A stretch of DNA of 64,000 bases from positions 930,001-994,000 of the forward strand of contig NZ_FXWG01000002.1 of NCBI RefSeq assembly GCF_900177715.1. The letters are read 5' to 3'. Both the position numbers and the translations under genes were made by a program. The notes beneath the pieces were generated by a model. The model made no database searches. It had not been told where the DNA came from and saw only the letters and a program-made list of their open reading frames with translations. This stretch comes from Altererythrobacter xiamenensis (GTDB lineage: Bacteria; Pseudomonadota; Alphaproteobacteria; Sphingomonadales; Sphingomonadaceae). Positions within the stretch are counted from its first letter, which is position 1; each line of letters opens with the position of its first letter. Positions 8,447-16,944 of this stretch are shown one piece after another.

Positions 8447-8818
8447 TCAGGCGGGGGTGCGTTGCATCAGTTCGATCCGGTTGCCGAATGGATCGAGCAC
8501 GTCGCCGCGCTTGTAACCATCGAGCGGTTTGCCCGGCGCGAAAGGCACACCTGCCATCTCGAGCCGCTGAACCAGCGTCGGCAGATCATCGACCAGCAGC
8601 GCCGGATGGGCGCGCTGCGCCGGGGTGAAATCGCGCTCGACACCGCAATGGATATGCGCCGTTCCGGCGGAGAACCAGCAGCCGCCGTTGATCGCGAGAT
8701 GGGCCGGCTTGGGCATCTCGGTCATGCCCAGCACTTCGACGAAGAACCGCCGCGCCTCGTCCTCCCCGCCATGCGGCATGGCGAGCTGTACATGATCAAT
8801 TCCGGTTACCTGCGCCAA
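8447..8818 (-). CDS. VOC/glyoxalase-family protein
   Basis: The 123-residue product has one vicinal-oxygen-chelate unit: GIDHVQLAMPHGGEDEARRF at the start and LDPFGNRIELMQR at the end. Conserved H and E residues sit at the usual metal positions in the first and last strands. Members include glyoxalases, dioxygenases and resistance proteins, and the substrate cannot be told from sequence. It lies 21 bases downstream of rsh on the same strand and is probably co-transcribed with it. Confidence 0.85.
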   Translation of the reverse strand: MAQVTGIDHVQLAMPHGGEDEARRFFVEVLGMTEMPKPAHLAINGGCWFSAGTAHIHCGVERDFTPAQRAHPALLVDDLPTLVQRLEMAGVPFAPGKPLDGYKRGDVLDPFGNRIELMQRTPA

Positions 8819-8839
8819 ACCTGCCCCCTGCGCACTCGT

Positions 8840-10933
8840 TCATATCCGTTCGGCTTGCGCCACTGCATCGCTCGCACGCAGGGCGCTGAGAATGCGGGTG
8901 AGGTGCGCCAGATCCTGCACCTCGGTGTCGATTTCGTATGTGGTAAACGGATGATCGAGCTCGACCTGTTCGAGGCTTTTCACATTGGCGAGGTTCTGCG
9001 CGAAGATGCCGGCCATCTCGGCCAGCGTGCCCGGCCGATCGTAGAGCGTCAGCCGCATCCGCCCGACCGCACCTTGCGAACGCTTGCCCCACGAAAGGTC
9101 GAGCCAGTCGGCATCGATCCCGCTGGCGAGTTCAAGGCAGTCGATCGCGTGGACCTCCACCACTTCGCCCGGCTTGCGCAGGCCCACGATCCGGTCGCCC
9201 GGGACCGGGTGGCAGCATTCGGCAAGCTTGAACCCCACCCCCGGCGTCAGCCCGCGGATCGAGATGGCGCGGTCACGCCGCGACCAGTCCGAATCTTCTG
9301 CGATTTCTGCCGTACAGCCCGGTACCAGGGCCTCCATGACTTCGCGATCGGTGATCTTGGCCGAGCCGATGGCGAACATCAGGTCTTCTTCGTCCTCCAT
9401 CTCGAGCCGCTTGACCGCTTCACGCGTGGCTTTTTTGCCGATCCGAGCGGGGACGCGATCGGCGATCTCGTCGAACAGCTTGCGCCCGATCTCCGCGACT
9501 TCGGCGCGCTCCTTCAACCGCACTGCGCGGCGGATGGCGGCGCGCGCCTTGCCCGTCACGACAAAGCCCAGCCAGGCGAGCTGCGGTTCGGCATTCTTGC
9601 CCTTGATTATCTCGACAACGTCGCCGTTGTTGAGCGGCGTGCGCAGCGGCATGTGGCGCCCGTTGATCTTTGCGCCCACCGCCTGCGCGCCGAGGTCGGT
9701 GTGCACTGCAAAGGCGAAGTCGACCGGAGTGGCCCCCTTGGGAAGCTGGAATAGCCCGCCTTTCGGGGTGAAGGCGAAGATGCGATCCTGATAGATCGCG
9801 AGCCGCGTGTGCTCGAGCAGTTCCTCGGCATCGTGGCTTGCATCGACGATCTCGATCAGGTCGCGGAGCCAGCCGACGGCGCCATCTGGCCGGTCGCCCT
9901 GCTTATAGGCCCAGTGGGCGGCGAGCCCGAATTCGTTGCGCTGATGCATCTCGCGGGTGCGGATCTGCACTTCGACACGCATCGAGTTTTCGTACATCAA
10001 CGAGGTGTGCAGGCTGCGATAGCCGTTGTTCTTGGGCGTCGAAATGTAATCCTTGAAACGCCCGGGCAGGAATTGCCAGGTGGTGTGGAGCACGCCCATC
10101 GCGGCATAACAGTCGGCCTCGCTTTCGCAGATCACGCGGAAAGCCATGATGTCGGTGACCTGTTCGAAGCTGACATGGCGCTCTGCCATCTTCTTCCAGA
10201 TCGAATAGGGGTGCTTCTCTCGCCCTGACACCTCCACCTGAAGCCCGGCTTCGGCAAGCACCTGCTTGATCTTGAGCGCGATCGCGTCGACCTGACCGCC
10301 ATCCTGATTGCGCAATTCCTCCAGCCGCTTGGTGATCGTGCGGTAGGCTTCGGGCTCGAGCTGCTCGAAGGCGAGCAACTGCATCTCGCGCATGTATTCG
10401 TACATGCCCACGCGCTCGGCCAGCGGGGCATAGATATCCATAGTTTCGCGCGCAATCCGACGGCGTTTTTCAGGATTCTTGATAAAATGCAGCGTCCGCA
10501 TGTTGTGCAGGCGGTCCGCGAGCTTGACCATCAGGACCCGGATGTCCTCGCTCATGGCGAGCAGGAACTTGCGCAGGTTTTCGGCTGCGCGCTCGTTTTC
10601 CGGCATGGTCTCGATCTTGGAGAGCTTGGTCACACCGTCGACCAGCCGTGCAACGTCCGGTCCGAAGTTGGCTTCGATATCCTCGATCGTCGCCAGCGTG
10701 TCCTCGACAGTGTCGTGGAGCAGGGCGGTCATGATCGTTTCCTGGTCGAGCTGCAGGTCGGTCATCAGACCAGCAACTTCGACCGGATGGGAGAAATAGG
10801 GATCGCCCGAGGCGCGCTTTTGCGACCCGTGCTTTTGCACCGTATAGACGTAGGCGCGGTTGAGCGCCGCCTCATCGGCGTCGGGGTCGTATCCGAGGAC
10901 CCTTTCGACAAGTTCGTACTGGCGCAGCATCAC
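8840..10933 (-). CDS. rsh: Bifunctional (p)ppGpp synthetase/hydrolase (Rsh)
   Basis: The 697-residue protein has the full long-RSH architecture. An HD hydrolase domain carries LLHDTVEDT (H73, D74, E77, D78), followed by a RelA/SpoT synthetase domain (FKDYISTPKNNGYRSLHTSL), a TGS domain (FTPKGGLFQLPKGATPVDFA) and a C-terminal ACT domain (TLYDRPGTLAEMAGIFAQN). The intact HD residues indicate ppGpp hydrolysis as well as synthesis, as expected for the single Rsh of alphaproteobacteria. It controls the stringent response. The ATG at 10933 opens the frame and there is no better upstream start. The VOC gene follows in the same direction. Confidence 0.95.
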   Translation of the reverse strand: MMLRQYELVERVLGYDPDADEAALNRAYVYTVQKHGSQKRASGDPYFSHPVEVAGLMTDLQLDQETIMTALLHDTVEDTLATIEDIEANFGPDVARLVDGVTKLSKIETMPENERAAENLRKFLLAMSEDIRVLMVKLADRLHNMRTLHFIKNPEKRRRIARETMDIYAPLAERVGMYEYMREMQLLAFEQLEPEAYRTITKRLEELRNQDGGQVDAIALKIKQVLAEAGLQVEVSGREKHPYSIWKKMAERHVSFEQVTDIMAFRVICESEADCYAAMGVLHTTWQFLPGRFKDYISTPKNNGYRSLHTSLMYENSMRVEVQIRTREMHQRNEFGLAAHWAYKQGDRPDGAVGWLRDLIEIVDASHDAEELLEHTRLAIYQDRIFAFTPKGGLFQLPKGATPVDFAFAVHTDLGAQAVGAKINGRHMPLRTPLNNGDVVEIIKGKNAEPQLAWLGFVVTGKARAAIRRAVRLKERAEVAEIGRKLFDEIADRVPARIGKKATREAVKRLEMEDEEDLMFAIGSAKITDREVMEALVPGCTAEIAEDSDWSRRDRAISIRGLTPGVGFKLAECCHPVPGDRIVGLRKPGEVVEVHAIDCLELASGIDADWLDLSWGKRSQGAVGRMRLTLYDRPGTLAEMAGIFAQNLANVKSLEQVELDHPFTTYEIDTEVQDLAHLTRILSALRASDAVAQAERI

Positions 10934-11021
10934 GTGTTAATGTGCGGTGCGACAATGCTTTGGGCAAGCAGAAACAACGCCGGGGCGGCGCAATCGAACG
11001 GCATTGGGACGATCTGCCGGG

Positions 11022-12956
11022 CTAGGCGTCGCCGCTGTAGCCTACGATCTCGTCAACCTTGCTCCGCGTGTAGCTGTGATAGCCGGCGCGCGTTTCCTCG
11101 TAGAGTCCGGTCGCGATCGGGCGACCCCAGCTGCCGGTTTCCCAAAGCGCCTCGAACAGTGGCGAGACGAACTTGTTGCGGCCGACCCTCGCAAGGAATT
11201 CCTTCGCTTGCGGCACTGCCGGATCATATTCGTTGCGCAGCGCAGCCTCGAGCCAGAGGAATAGCACTTCGTTATTGCCCGTTGAGGAAAGGCCCAGCCG
11301 CTCGTTGAGCGCCGCCAGATCGGCATCGGTCATCTCTTCGGGCAGCGTTTCTAGGAAACGGCGCTGCTCTGCCGCCGTCCAGCCGGACCACGTCTGTGAT
11401 GAGGGCAGGGTGCCGTCTGCGGCATAGGCCTTGGCAGCCGCATCGACCGCTGCGAAGGCGGCCGGATCGGGCTGGGCGGCGTTTTCTGGAATACCGGTGC
11501 CGTATACCCACTCGTCCAGCAGAAGCGATTCTTCCAGCTTGATATTATTCGCGAGGAGGTTTTCGCGCATGTCTGCCAGGAACATTTCGGAGGTCACCGG
11601 CTGGAAGGCGTGGTTGTCGAACCATGCCGTCAGCCACGCGTCGAATTCCTCGCGGCCGACTATCTGCTCGACCGTGCGGAGGAATACCGTTCCCTTGTCA
11701 TAGATCGCCTCGCCGGAGGTGTCGAACGGGCTGATTTCCGCAGGCGTCCGCATCGCCGTGTTCGGATTGTCGGCGCCATTTTCCTCTACTGCTTCGGCCA
11801 GGCTGGCATAGCTCAAGGCGTATTCCTGCTCTGCGCGCGCCTTGCCGTAGACCTCTTCGGTGATGCGGCTTTCGATGTAGCTGGTGACGCCTTCGTTGAG
11901 CCAGCCGTCGCGCCAGCTGGCGTAAGTGGTGAGGTTGCCCGACCAGCTGTGCGCCAGCTCATGCGCGATCAGCCCGTTGTTCGATCGGTCTCCCGCGATG
12001 AAAGTCGGCGTGAGGAAGGTCATCACCGGGTTTTCCATTCCGCCATAGGGGAAAGCTGGCGGCAGGACGATCATGTCGTAACGGCCCCAGCGATATTCGC
12101 CGAACAGCTTTATGCCTGCATCGATCAATTCTTCGGTATCGCCGACTTCTTCGGCGGCAGCTTCGAGCATTTCCGGTTCCGCCCAGACGCCCGAACGCGG
12201 GCCGATCTCGGCGAACTCGATATTCCCCGCAGCGATTGCGATCAGATAGGGCGGGACGGACTTGTCCATGGTGAAGGTGAACGCGCGGCGGCTCGATTCA
12301 CCCGGCTCTGCGCCCAGTTCCTCCGGCTCGCCCTGGCTGATGCCCGACATGACGACCGTCAGCGGTTCGGGCGCTGTTATGCGCGCTTCCCATGTCTGGC
12401 GAATGCCGGGGCTGTCCTGCGTCGGAATCCAGGTGCGATTGAGGATCGCCTGTCCCTGGCTGAAGAGGAAGGGATATTCGCCGCCTGCTGTCTGTTCCGG
12501 ATCGAGCCATTGCAAAGCCTCGGCATCGGGCGCGCTGGCATAGGATACGACGATCCTCTCTGCCTTCCCGGAATCCTCATCGGCGTTGAGCTGGACGGTC
12601 AGCGGGGCGCCTTTTCCATCGACTTCCTCGCCCATTTCCCAGGCCAGTGCCTCGCCATCCGCATTGACGATGTCGGAAATCTGCAGGCCGTCGGTGTCGA
12701 GCACGATCTCGGTCGCTTCCGGGGTCGCCTGAAGATCGAGCGTGGCGGTCCCTTCGACCTGCTTTTCTTCGAAATCGAGATCGAGATCGAGCGCCACGTG
12801 GGTAACGCGCGCTTCTTGCGGGCGCGCAAATGTGAACTCGTCGAAGGCCTGTTCGCTGGTCAGAATAGGGGCGACCGTGGTGGCGCTTGTCTCGCCAATT
12901 TCCGGGGCATTGCAGGCGGCGAGCAATATGACAGACGACAAGGCGAAAAGGCGCAT
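11022..12956 (-). CDS. M1-family aminopeptidase lipoprotein (LTA4 hydrolase type)
   Basis: This 644-residue protein starts with a lipoprotein signal (LLAAC, Cys15), so it should be anchored to a membrane facing the periplasm. The M1 features are all present: GGMENPVMTF (exopeptidase motif), HELAHSWSGN (HExxH zinc site, about residue 330) and WLNEGVTSYIE (third zinc ligand). The C-terminal helical domain (about residue 500 onward) resembles that of leukotriene A4 hydrolase. It probably removes N-terminal residues from peptides. It stands alone between rsh and hemF, about 70 bases from hemF on the same strand. Confidence 0.93.
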   Translation of the reverse strand: MRLFALSSVILLAACNAPEIGETSATTVAPILTSEQAFDEFTFARPQEARVTHVALDLDLDFEEKQVEGTATLDLQATPEATEIVLDTDGLQISDIVNADGEALAWEMGEEVDGKGAPLTVQLNADEDSGKAERIVVSYASAPDAEALQWLDPEQTAGGEYPFLFSQGQAILNRTWIPTQDSPGIRQTWEARITAPEPLTVVMSGISQGEPEELGAEPGESSRRAFTFTMDKSVPPYLIAIAAGNIEFAEIGPRSGVWAEPEMLEAAAEEVGDTEELIDAGIKLFGEYRWGRYDMIVLPPAFPYGGMENPVMTFLTPTFIAGDRSNNGLIAHELAHSWSGNLTTYASWRDGWLNEGVTSYIESRITEEVYGKARAEQEYALSYASLAEAVEENGADNPNTAMRTPAEISPFDTSGEAIYDKGTVFLRTVEQIVGREEFDAWLTAWFDNHAFQPVTSEMFLADMRENLLANNIKLEESLLLDEWVYGTGIPENAAQPDPAAFAAVDAAAKAYAADGTLPSSQTWSGWTAAEQRRFLETLPEEMTDADLAALNERLGLSSTGNNEVLFLWLEAALRNEYDPAVPQAKEFLARVGRNKFVSPLFEALWETGSWGRPIATGLYEETRAGYHSYTRSKVDEIVGYSGDA

Positions 12957-13027
12957 TCGGAGACTCCGGGGAATAGATCGAGGGCCCGCCTAACCGGCAG
13001 GCCCTTCATCAAAGCTGAACGGAGCGC

Positions 13028-13885
13028 TTAGCTCCAGGTCGCCTCCGGAGGCAAGCTCATCAGGATCGCATCGACGTTTCCGCCTGTCTTGAGGCCGAAC
13101 AGCGTCCCGCGGTCATAGACCAGGTTGAACTCGGCATAGCGCCCGCGCCAGTCGAGCTGGCGCTGCTTGTCGGCTTCGTTCCAATCGGTCTCCATCCGGC
13201 GACGGACGAGTTTGGGAAAAATGCCGAGGAAGGTTTCGCCGACGTCGCGGGTGAACTGGAAATTGCGCTCGAACGCCTGTCCGTCTTCGCATTCCATATG
13301 GTCGTAAAAGATCCCGCCGACGCCGCGATGTACCCCGCGGTGAGGGATGTAGAAATAATCATCCGCCCATTTCTTGAATCGGTCGTAATAGGTCGGGTTG
13401 TGCGCCGAGCAGGCACCGCGGAAAGCGGCATGGAAATCGGCTGTGTCTTCTTCGTAGGGGATCGGCGGATTGAGATCGGCGCCGCCCCCGAACCATGCGG
13501 CCTGCGTGGTGAGGAAGCGCGTGTTCATGTGGACGGCGGGAACGTGCGGATTCGCCATATGCGCGACGAGGCTGATGCCGGTCGCAGTGAAACCCGGGTT
13601 GTCGGCGGAAGCGCCATTGATCGTCGCCGCGAACTCGGGCGCGAAATTGCCTTTCACGGTCGAGACATTGACGCCAACCTTCTCGAACACCTTGCCCTTC
13701 ATGAGGCCTTGGGTCCCGCCACCGGGATCGGAATTGCCTTCCTCTTCGCGCTGCCAGGGGGTGTACTCGAATGCGGCGTCTGAGCCTGCTTCTCGCTCGA
13801 TCGCTTCGAACTCGGCGCAAATGCGGTTGCGCAGGCTTTCGAACCATTCCTTCGCTCGGGCGGTTTCGGGGGTCCAGTCGGTCAT
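13028..13885 (-). CDS. hemF: Oxygen-dependent coproporphyrinogen III oxidase
   Basis: The 285-residue product matches HemF along its length: NSDPGGGTQGLMKGKVFEK, FAPEFAATINGASADNPGF, HMNTRFLTTQAAWFGGGADL, YYDRFKKWADDYFYIPHRG and the end YDRGTLFGLKTGGNVDAIL. It catalyses oxidative decarboxylation of coproporphyrinogen III in haem synthesis. I chose the ATG at 13885 (MTDWTPE) because the frame upstream is not protein-like. A perfect FNR/FixK-type box lies 56 bases upstream of this start, which suggests oxygen-responsive control. Confidence 0.95.
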   Translation of the reverse strand: MTDWTPETARAKEWFESLRNRICAEFEAIEREAGSDAAFEYTPWQREEEGNSDPGGGTQGLMKGKVFEKVGVNVSTVKGNFAPEFAATINGASADNPGFTATGISLVAHMANPHVPAVHMNTRFLTTQAAWFGGGADLNPPIPYEEDTADFHAAFRGACSAHNPTYYDRFKKWADDYFYIPHRGVHRGVGGIFYDHMECEDGQAFERNFQFTRDVGETFLGIFPKLVRRRMETDWNEADKQRQLDWRGRYAEFNLVYDRGTLFGLKTGGNVDAILMSLPPEATWS

Positions 13886-13940
13886 GGGGTCTTTCGTTTT
13901 AAGCATGCGCGCCACTAGGACCAACGCGTGCCATGGTGCC

Positions 13941-13954
13941 TTGATACAGATCAA
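13941..13954. promoter_or_regulatory. FNR/FixK-type binding site upstream of hemF
   Basis: TTGATACAGATCAA is an exact match to the FNR-family consensus TTGAT-N4-ATCAA. Its centre is about 62 bases upstream of the hemF ATG and about 55 bases from the divergent pdeM start. The position fits activation of hemF when oxygen is low, though pdeM could also be affected. Confidence 0.7.
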
Positions 13955-14002
13955 TCTTACGCCAGTCTTGCCAAAGCCTGCAATGCGGGGCAAGTGACGC
14001 CA

Positions 14003-14695
14003 ATGGTTCCCCTTTCGTTCGCAAATGAAGAATTGCTGATTGCAGGCGGTCGCGCGCTTTACTGGCCGCGCGAGCGGACGCTGCTCGTTGCCGATCTGCA
14101 TCTGGAGAAAGCGAGCTGGTATGCGCGCGGCGGACAGATGCTGCCACCTTATGACAGCCGCGAAACGCTCGAAAGGCTGGCCGATGCGGTCAGGCAGACC
14201 GGGGCGCGGCGCGTCGTCACGCTAGGCGACAACTTTCATGACAGCGAAGGGACATCGCGGCTCGATCCCTATGCTGCGGGAATGCTGGAGGGGTTGACCC
14301 GCGCGCTCGACTGGGTGTGGATCACCGGCAATCACGATGAGGAAATGCACCGCGCGTTCGGCGGCACTCTGGTCGAAGAGCTGGAGATCGGCGGAGTTGT
14401 TTTGCGACATATCGCGCGGGCTGGCGAGACGCGGCCCGAGTTGTCCGGTCACTTCCACCCGAAGATGCGGGTCAGAATCCGCGAACGCCATATCTCCCGC
14501 CCCTGCGGCGTCGTCAGCCGCAGCGCCAATGGCGGCGACCGGATGATCCTGCCCGCATTCGGTGCACTCACTGGCGGAATGGATGCAGGCGCGCCTGAAA
14601 TCCTCAAGGCTCTGCAACCGGCAAGCCGGATCGACGCGGTGCTCCCTGCCAAGGGCAAGCTGGTAAGCTTTCCGCTGTTCCGGGACGCCGCCTAG
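14003..14695 (+). CDS. pdeM: Ligase-associated DNA-damage-response phosphoesterase PdeM
   Basis: The 230-residue protein is a calcineurin-like metallophosphoesterase with motifs in order: DLHLEKASWYARGG, GDNFHD, GNHDEE and GHFHPKMRVR. The combination DLHLEKAS and the overall length match the PdeM group, often linked to LigD-like or Lhr-type repair genes. No such partners lie nearby here, so the repair link is inferred from the family only. The ATG at 14003 was chosen because the reading frame upstream runs into the hemF control region. Confidence 0.85.
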   Translation: MVPLSFANEELLIAGGRALYWPRERTLLVADLHLEKASWYARGGQMLPPYDSRETLERLADAVRQTGARRVVTLGDNFHDSEGTSRLDPYAAGMLEGLTRALDWVWITGNHDEEMHRAFGGTLVEELEIGGVVLRHIARAGETRPELSGHFHPKMRVRIRERHISRPCGVVSRSANGGDRMILPAFGALTGGMDAGAPEILKALQPASRIDAVLPAKGKLVSFPLFRDAA

Positions 14696-14792
14696 CGGGC
14701 CGAACCTCTCGGCGCTTCCCCCTAGCGTTTCACCGCAAGAACCCCTACATAGCGCGGACGTATAGAATCACGGCTGTAACAGGAGAATACAC

Positions 14793-15335
14793 ATAGCCCG
14801 TCCACCCCGGCGTTCGCTGGCCCCGCCCGTAAAAAGCGGCCCGCGCTACGATAATTTCATCCAGTCCGACAAAGTTCGCGTGATCGACCACGAGGGGGAA
14901 AACCTCGGCGTCATGTATACCCGCGAAGCGATGGAGCAGGCCAACGACCTGGGCCTCAACCTAGTCGAAGTGTCTCCCAATGCGGACCCGCCGGTGGCCA
15001 AGTTCCTCGATGTCGGCAAATATCGTTACGAGGCCCAGAAGAAGGCCAATGCTGCGCGCAAGACGCAGAAGACGCAGGACATCAAGGAAGTGAAGATGCG
15101 TCCGAACATCGACACGCATGATTATGACGTGAAGATGCGGAACGTGAACAAGTTCATCGAACACGGTGACAAGGTGAAAGTCACGCTGCGTTTTCGCGGA
15201 CGTGAAATGGCTCACCAGAACCTCGGCATGGACCTCCTCAAGCGCGTTCAGGAAGACGTCGAGGAAATCGCCAAGGTCGAAGCTTTTCCGCGCCTCGAAG
15301 GGCGCCAGATGCTGATGGTGCTCGCACCCAAGTAA
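14793..15335 (+). CDS. infC: Translation initiation factor IF-3, apparent ATA start
   Basis: The protein carries both IF-3 domains: [20 protein letters not shown] at the N-terminus, [17 protein letters not shown], and the C-terminal [20 protein letters not shown]. The first ATG/GTG available in frame is the GTG at 14880, which would remove the first 29 residues including part of the N domain. Upstream, a clean AGGAG (14781-14785) sits 7 bases before ATA (14793), and the codons from there ([19 protein letters not shown]) look like normal IF-3. The most likely start is therefore ATA, giving 180 residues. E. coli infC uses AUU for autoregulation by IF-3, and the same logic probably applies here. 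Confidence 0.9.
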   Translation: MARPPRRSLAPPVKSGPRYDNFIQSDKVRVIDHEGENLGVMYTREAMEQANDLGLNLVEVSPNADPPVAKFLDVGKYRYEAQKKANAARKTQKTQDIKEVKMRPNIDTHDYDVKMRNVNKFIEHGDKVKVTLRFRGREMAHQNLGMDLLKRVQEDVEEIAKVEAFPRLEGRQMLMVLAPK

Positions 15336-15369
15336 ATCCAGACTATCGGGCTGAGGGGACCGACAGGAC

Positions 15370-16785
15370 ATGACCGCACGCAAGATCGGCCTTGTCCTCG
15401 GTCCCTTTGCCTTTGCCTTGACCGTATTCACCGCACCGCCGGCCGGCATGTCCGAGGGGGCGTGGCTGGTCGCAGGTCTTGTCATGTGGATGGCGGCCTG
15501 GTGGATGACGGAAGCGATTCCGCTGACCGCCACCGCCCTCCTGCCGTTCGTCGTCTTGCCGCTCGGCGGCGTGATGAACGCGCGCGACACGGCGAGCGCA
15601 TACTACGCGCCGATCCTCTTCCTGCTGCTGGGCGGCGCTTTCATCGCTCTTGCAATCGAGCGCACCGGTCTGCACCGGCGCCTTTCGCTGGCCATTCTCA
15701 AGACTATCGGGACGAGCGGCGGACAAAGCCGGTTGCTGCTCGCCTTCATGATCAGCGCCGCAATCCTGTCGATGCTGATCTCCAACACTTCCACCACTCT
15801 CATTATGATGCCGATGGCGCTGGCTGTCCTTTCCGGAGGAGGCCTCGTCGCCGAAGATCACGAGGGCATGAGCGGCGCCTTGCCAATGGGGATCGCCTTT
15901 GCCGCGAGCATTGGCGGGCTCGGCACCATCGTCGGATCGCCGACCAACGGCATCGCGGTGGCGCTGCTCGACGACATGATCGGGCTGAAGATCAGCTTCG
16001 CCGACTGGATGTTTTTCGGCATTCCGATCGTGATCCTTGGTGTGCCGCTGGCGGCCTTCCTGATCTCGAAGGTTCAAAACCTCGCCACCCATCCTTTCGA
16101 CATGGCGGCTGCGCGACAGTCGATCGACGACCATAAGCCGTGGTCGAGCGCCGAGAAACGGCTCGTCCCGATCATCGCCATCACCTTCCTGCTGTGGATG
16201 TCGCGGCGCTGGATCGAACCCTATCTTCCCGAGAACAGCTGGACGGACGGCACCATCGCCATCATCGCAAGTCTTGCGCTGTTCCTGTTGCCCGATGGTT
16301 CCGGCAGACCCTTGCTCAAGTGGGAGGAAGCCGACCGCGCACCCTGGGGCGTCATCATGATGTTCGGCGGCGGCCTGGCGCTCGCGGCGGGGATGCAGGC
16401 TTCAGGTCTCGCTGACTGGCTGGGTAACGCGTTGCTCCCGCTCGAGGTCGTGCCCCTCATCGTGATCGCACTCGCTATCGTTGCGATGGTCGTGCTGGTC
16501 ACCGAGTTCGCCAGCAACGTCGCCACAGCCAGCGCAATCATCCCGGTCGTCGCAAGTCTCGCCGCGGCGCTTGGTCTCGGCGAGCAGGCCATTCTCCTCG
16601 CGATGCCGGCCGCGCTCGCTGCGAGCTGGGGCTTCATTCTGCCCGCCGGTACCGGGCCGAACGCCATCGCCTGGTCGACCGGCAGGCTGAGGATCGGACG
16701 CCTCGTCAAGGCCGGCTTTCTGCTCGATCTTGTCGGCATTTTCCTGATCGTGGGGATGGTCTGGGTAATCGCTGCGGTTGCCTGA
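15370..16785 (+). CDS. SLC13/DASS-family anion symporter
   Basis: The 471-residue membrane protein has about 11-12 hydrophobic segments and the two conserved substrate/sodium loops of the divalent-anion:sodium symporters: ISNTSTTLIMMPMA (about residue 137) and ASNVATASAIIPVV (about residue 382). MWMAAWWMTEAIPLTATALL near the start is also typical. It probably imports dicarboxylates or a related anion with sodium. Substrate is not determinable. It begins 34 bases after infC. Confidence 0.88.
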   Translation: MTARKIGLVLGPFAFALTVFTAPPAGMSEGAWLVAGLVMWMAAWWMTEAIPLTATALLPFVVLPLGGVMNARDTASAYYAPILFLLLGGAFIALAIERTGLHRRLSLAILKTIGTSGGQSRLLLAFMISAAILSMLISNTSTTLIMMPMALAVLSGGGLVAEDHEGMSGALPMGIAFAASIGGLGTIVGSPTNGIAVALLDDMIGLKISFADWMFFGIPIVILGVPLAAFLISKVQNLATHPFDMAAARQSIDDHKPWSSAEKRLVPIIAITFLLWMSRRWIEPYLPENSWTDGTIAIIASLALFLLPDGSGRPLLKWEEADRAPWGVIMMFGGGLALAAGMQASGLADWLGNALLPLEVVPLIVIALAIVAMVVLVTEFASNVATASAIIPVVASLAAALGLGEQAILLAMPAALAASWGFILPAGTGPNAIAWSTGRLRIGRLVKAGFLLDLVGIFLIVGMVWVIAAVA

Positions 16786-16854
16786 CACGCGATATTGAAT
16801 TGCGCGGACAAGAACGATAACTGCAGCCACGAAATCGGGCTGTTAGCGGAGAAG

Positions 16855-16919
16855 CGTTCCTGCGGAGGTTAGGAACGGGCGCCGCTTGCGGCCTCTTTAG
16901 CTCCTGCCTTCCTGGGAGC
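16855..16919 (+). promoter_or_regulatory. Structured leader before the trans-sulfuration gene
   Basis: Three hairpins follow one another in the 160-base gap: CGTTCCT/AGGAACG (16855-16877), CCGC/GCGG (16882-16891, followed by CTCTTTAG) and GCTCC/GGGAGC (16900-16919). A GGAAGGA ribosome-binding site comes after. The arrangement suggests a regulatory leader, but it does not match the SAM-II riboswitch pattern I know for alphaproteobacterial methionine genes. Confidence 0.3.
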
Positions 16920-16944
16920 GAGATCACAAGGAAGGACGCCAACC

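Noticed and set aside
14880-15335. infC starting at GTG 14880
   Set aside because: It has no ribosome-binding site and would delete conserved N-terminal residues; ATA 14793 has both.
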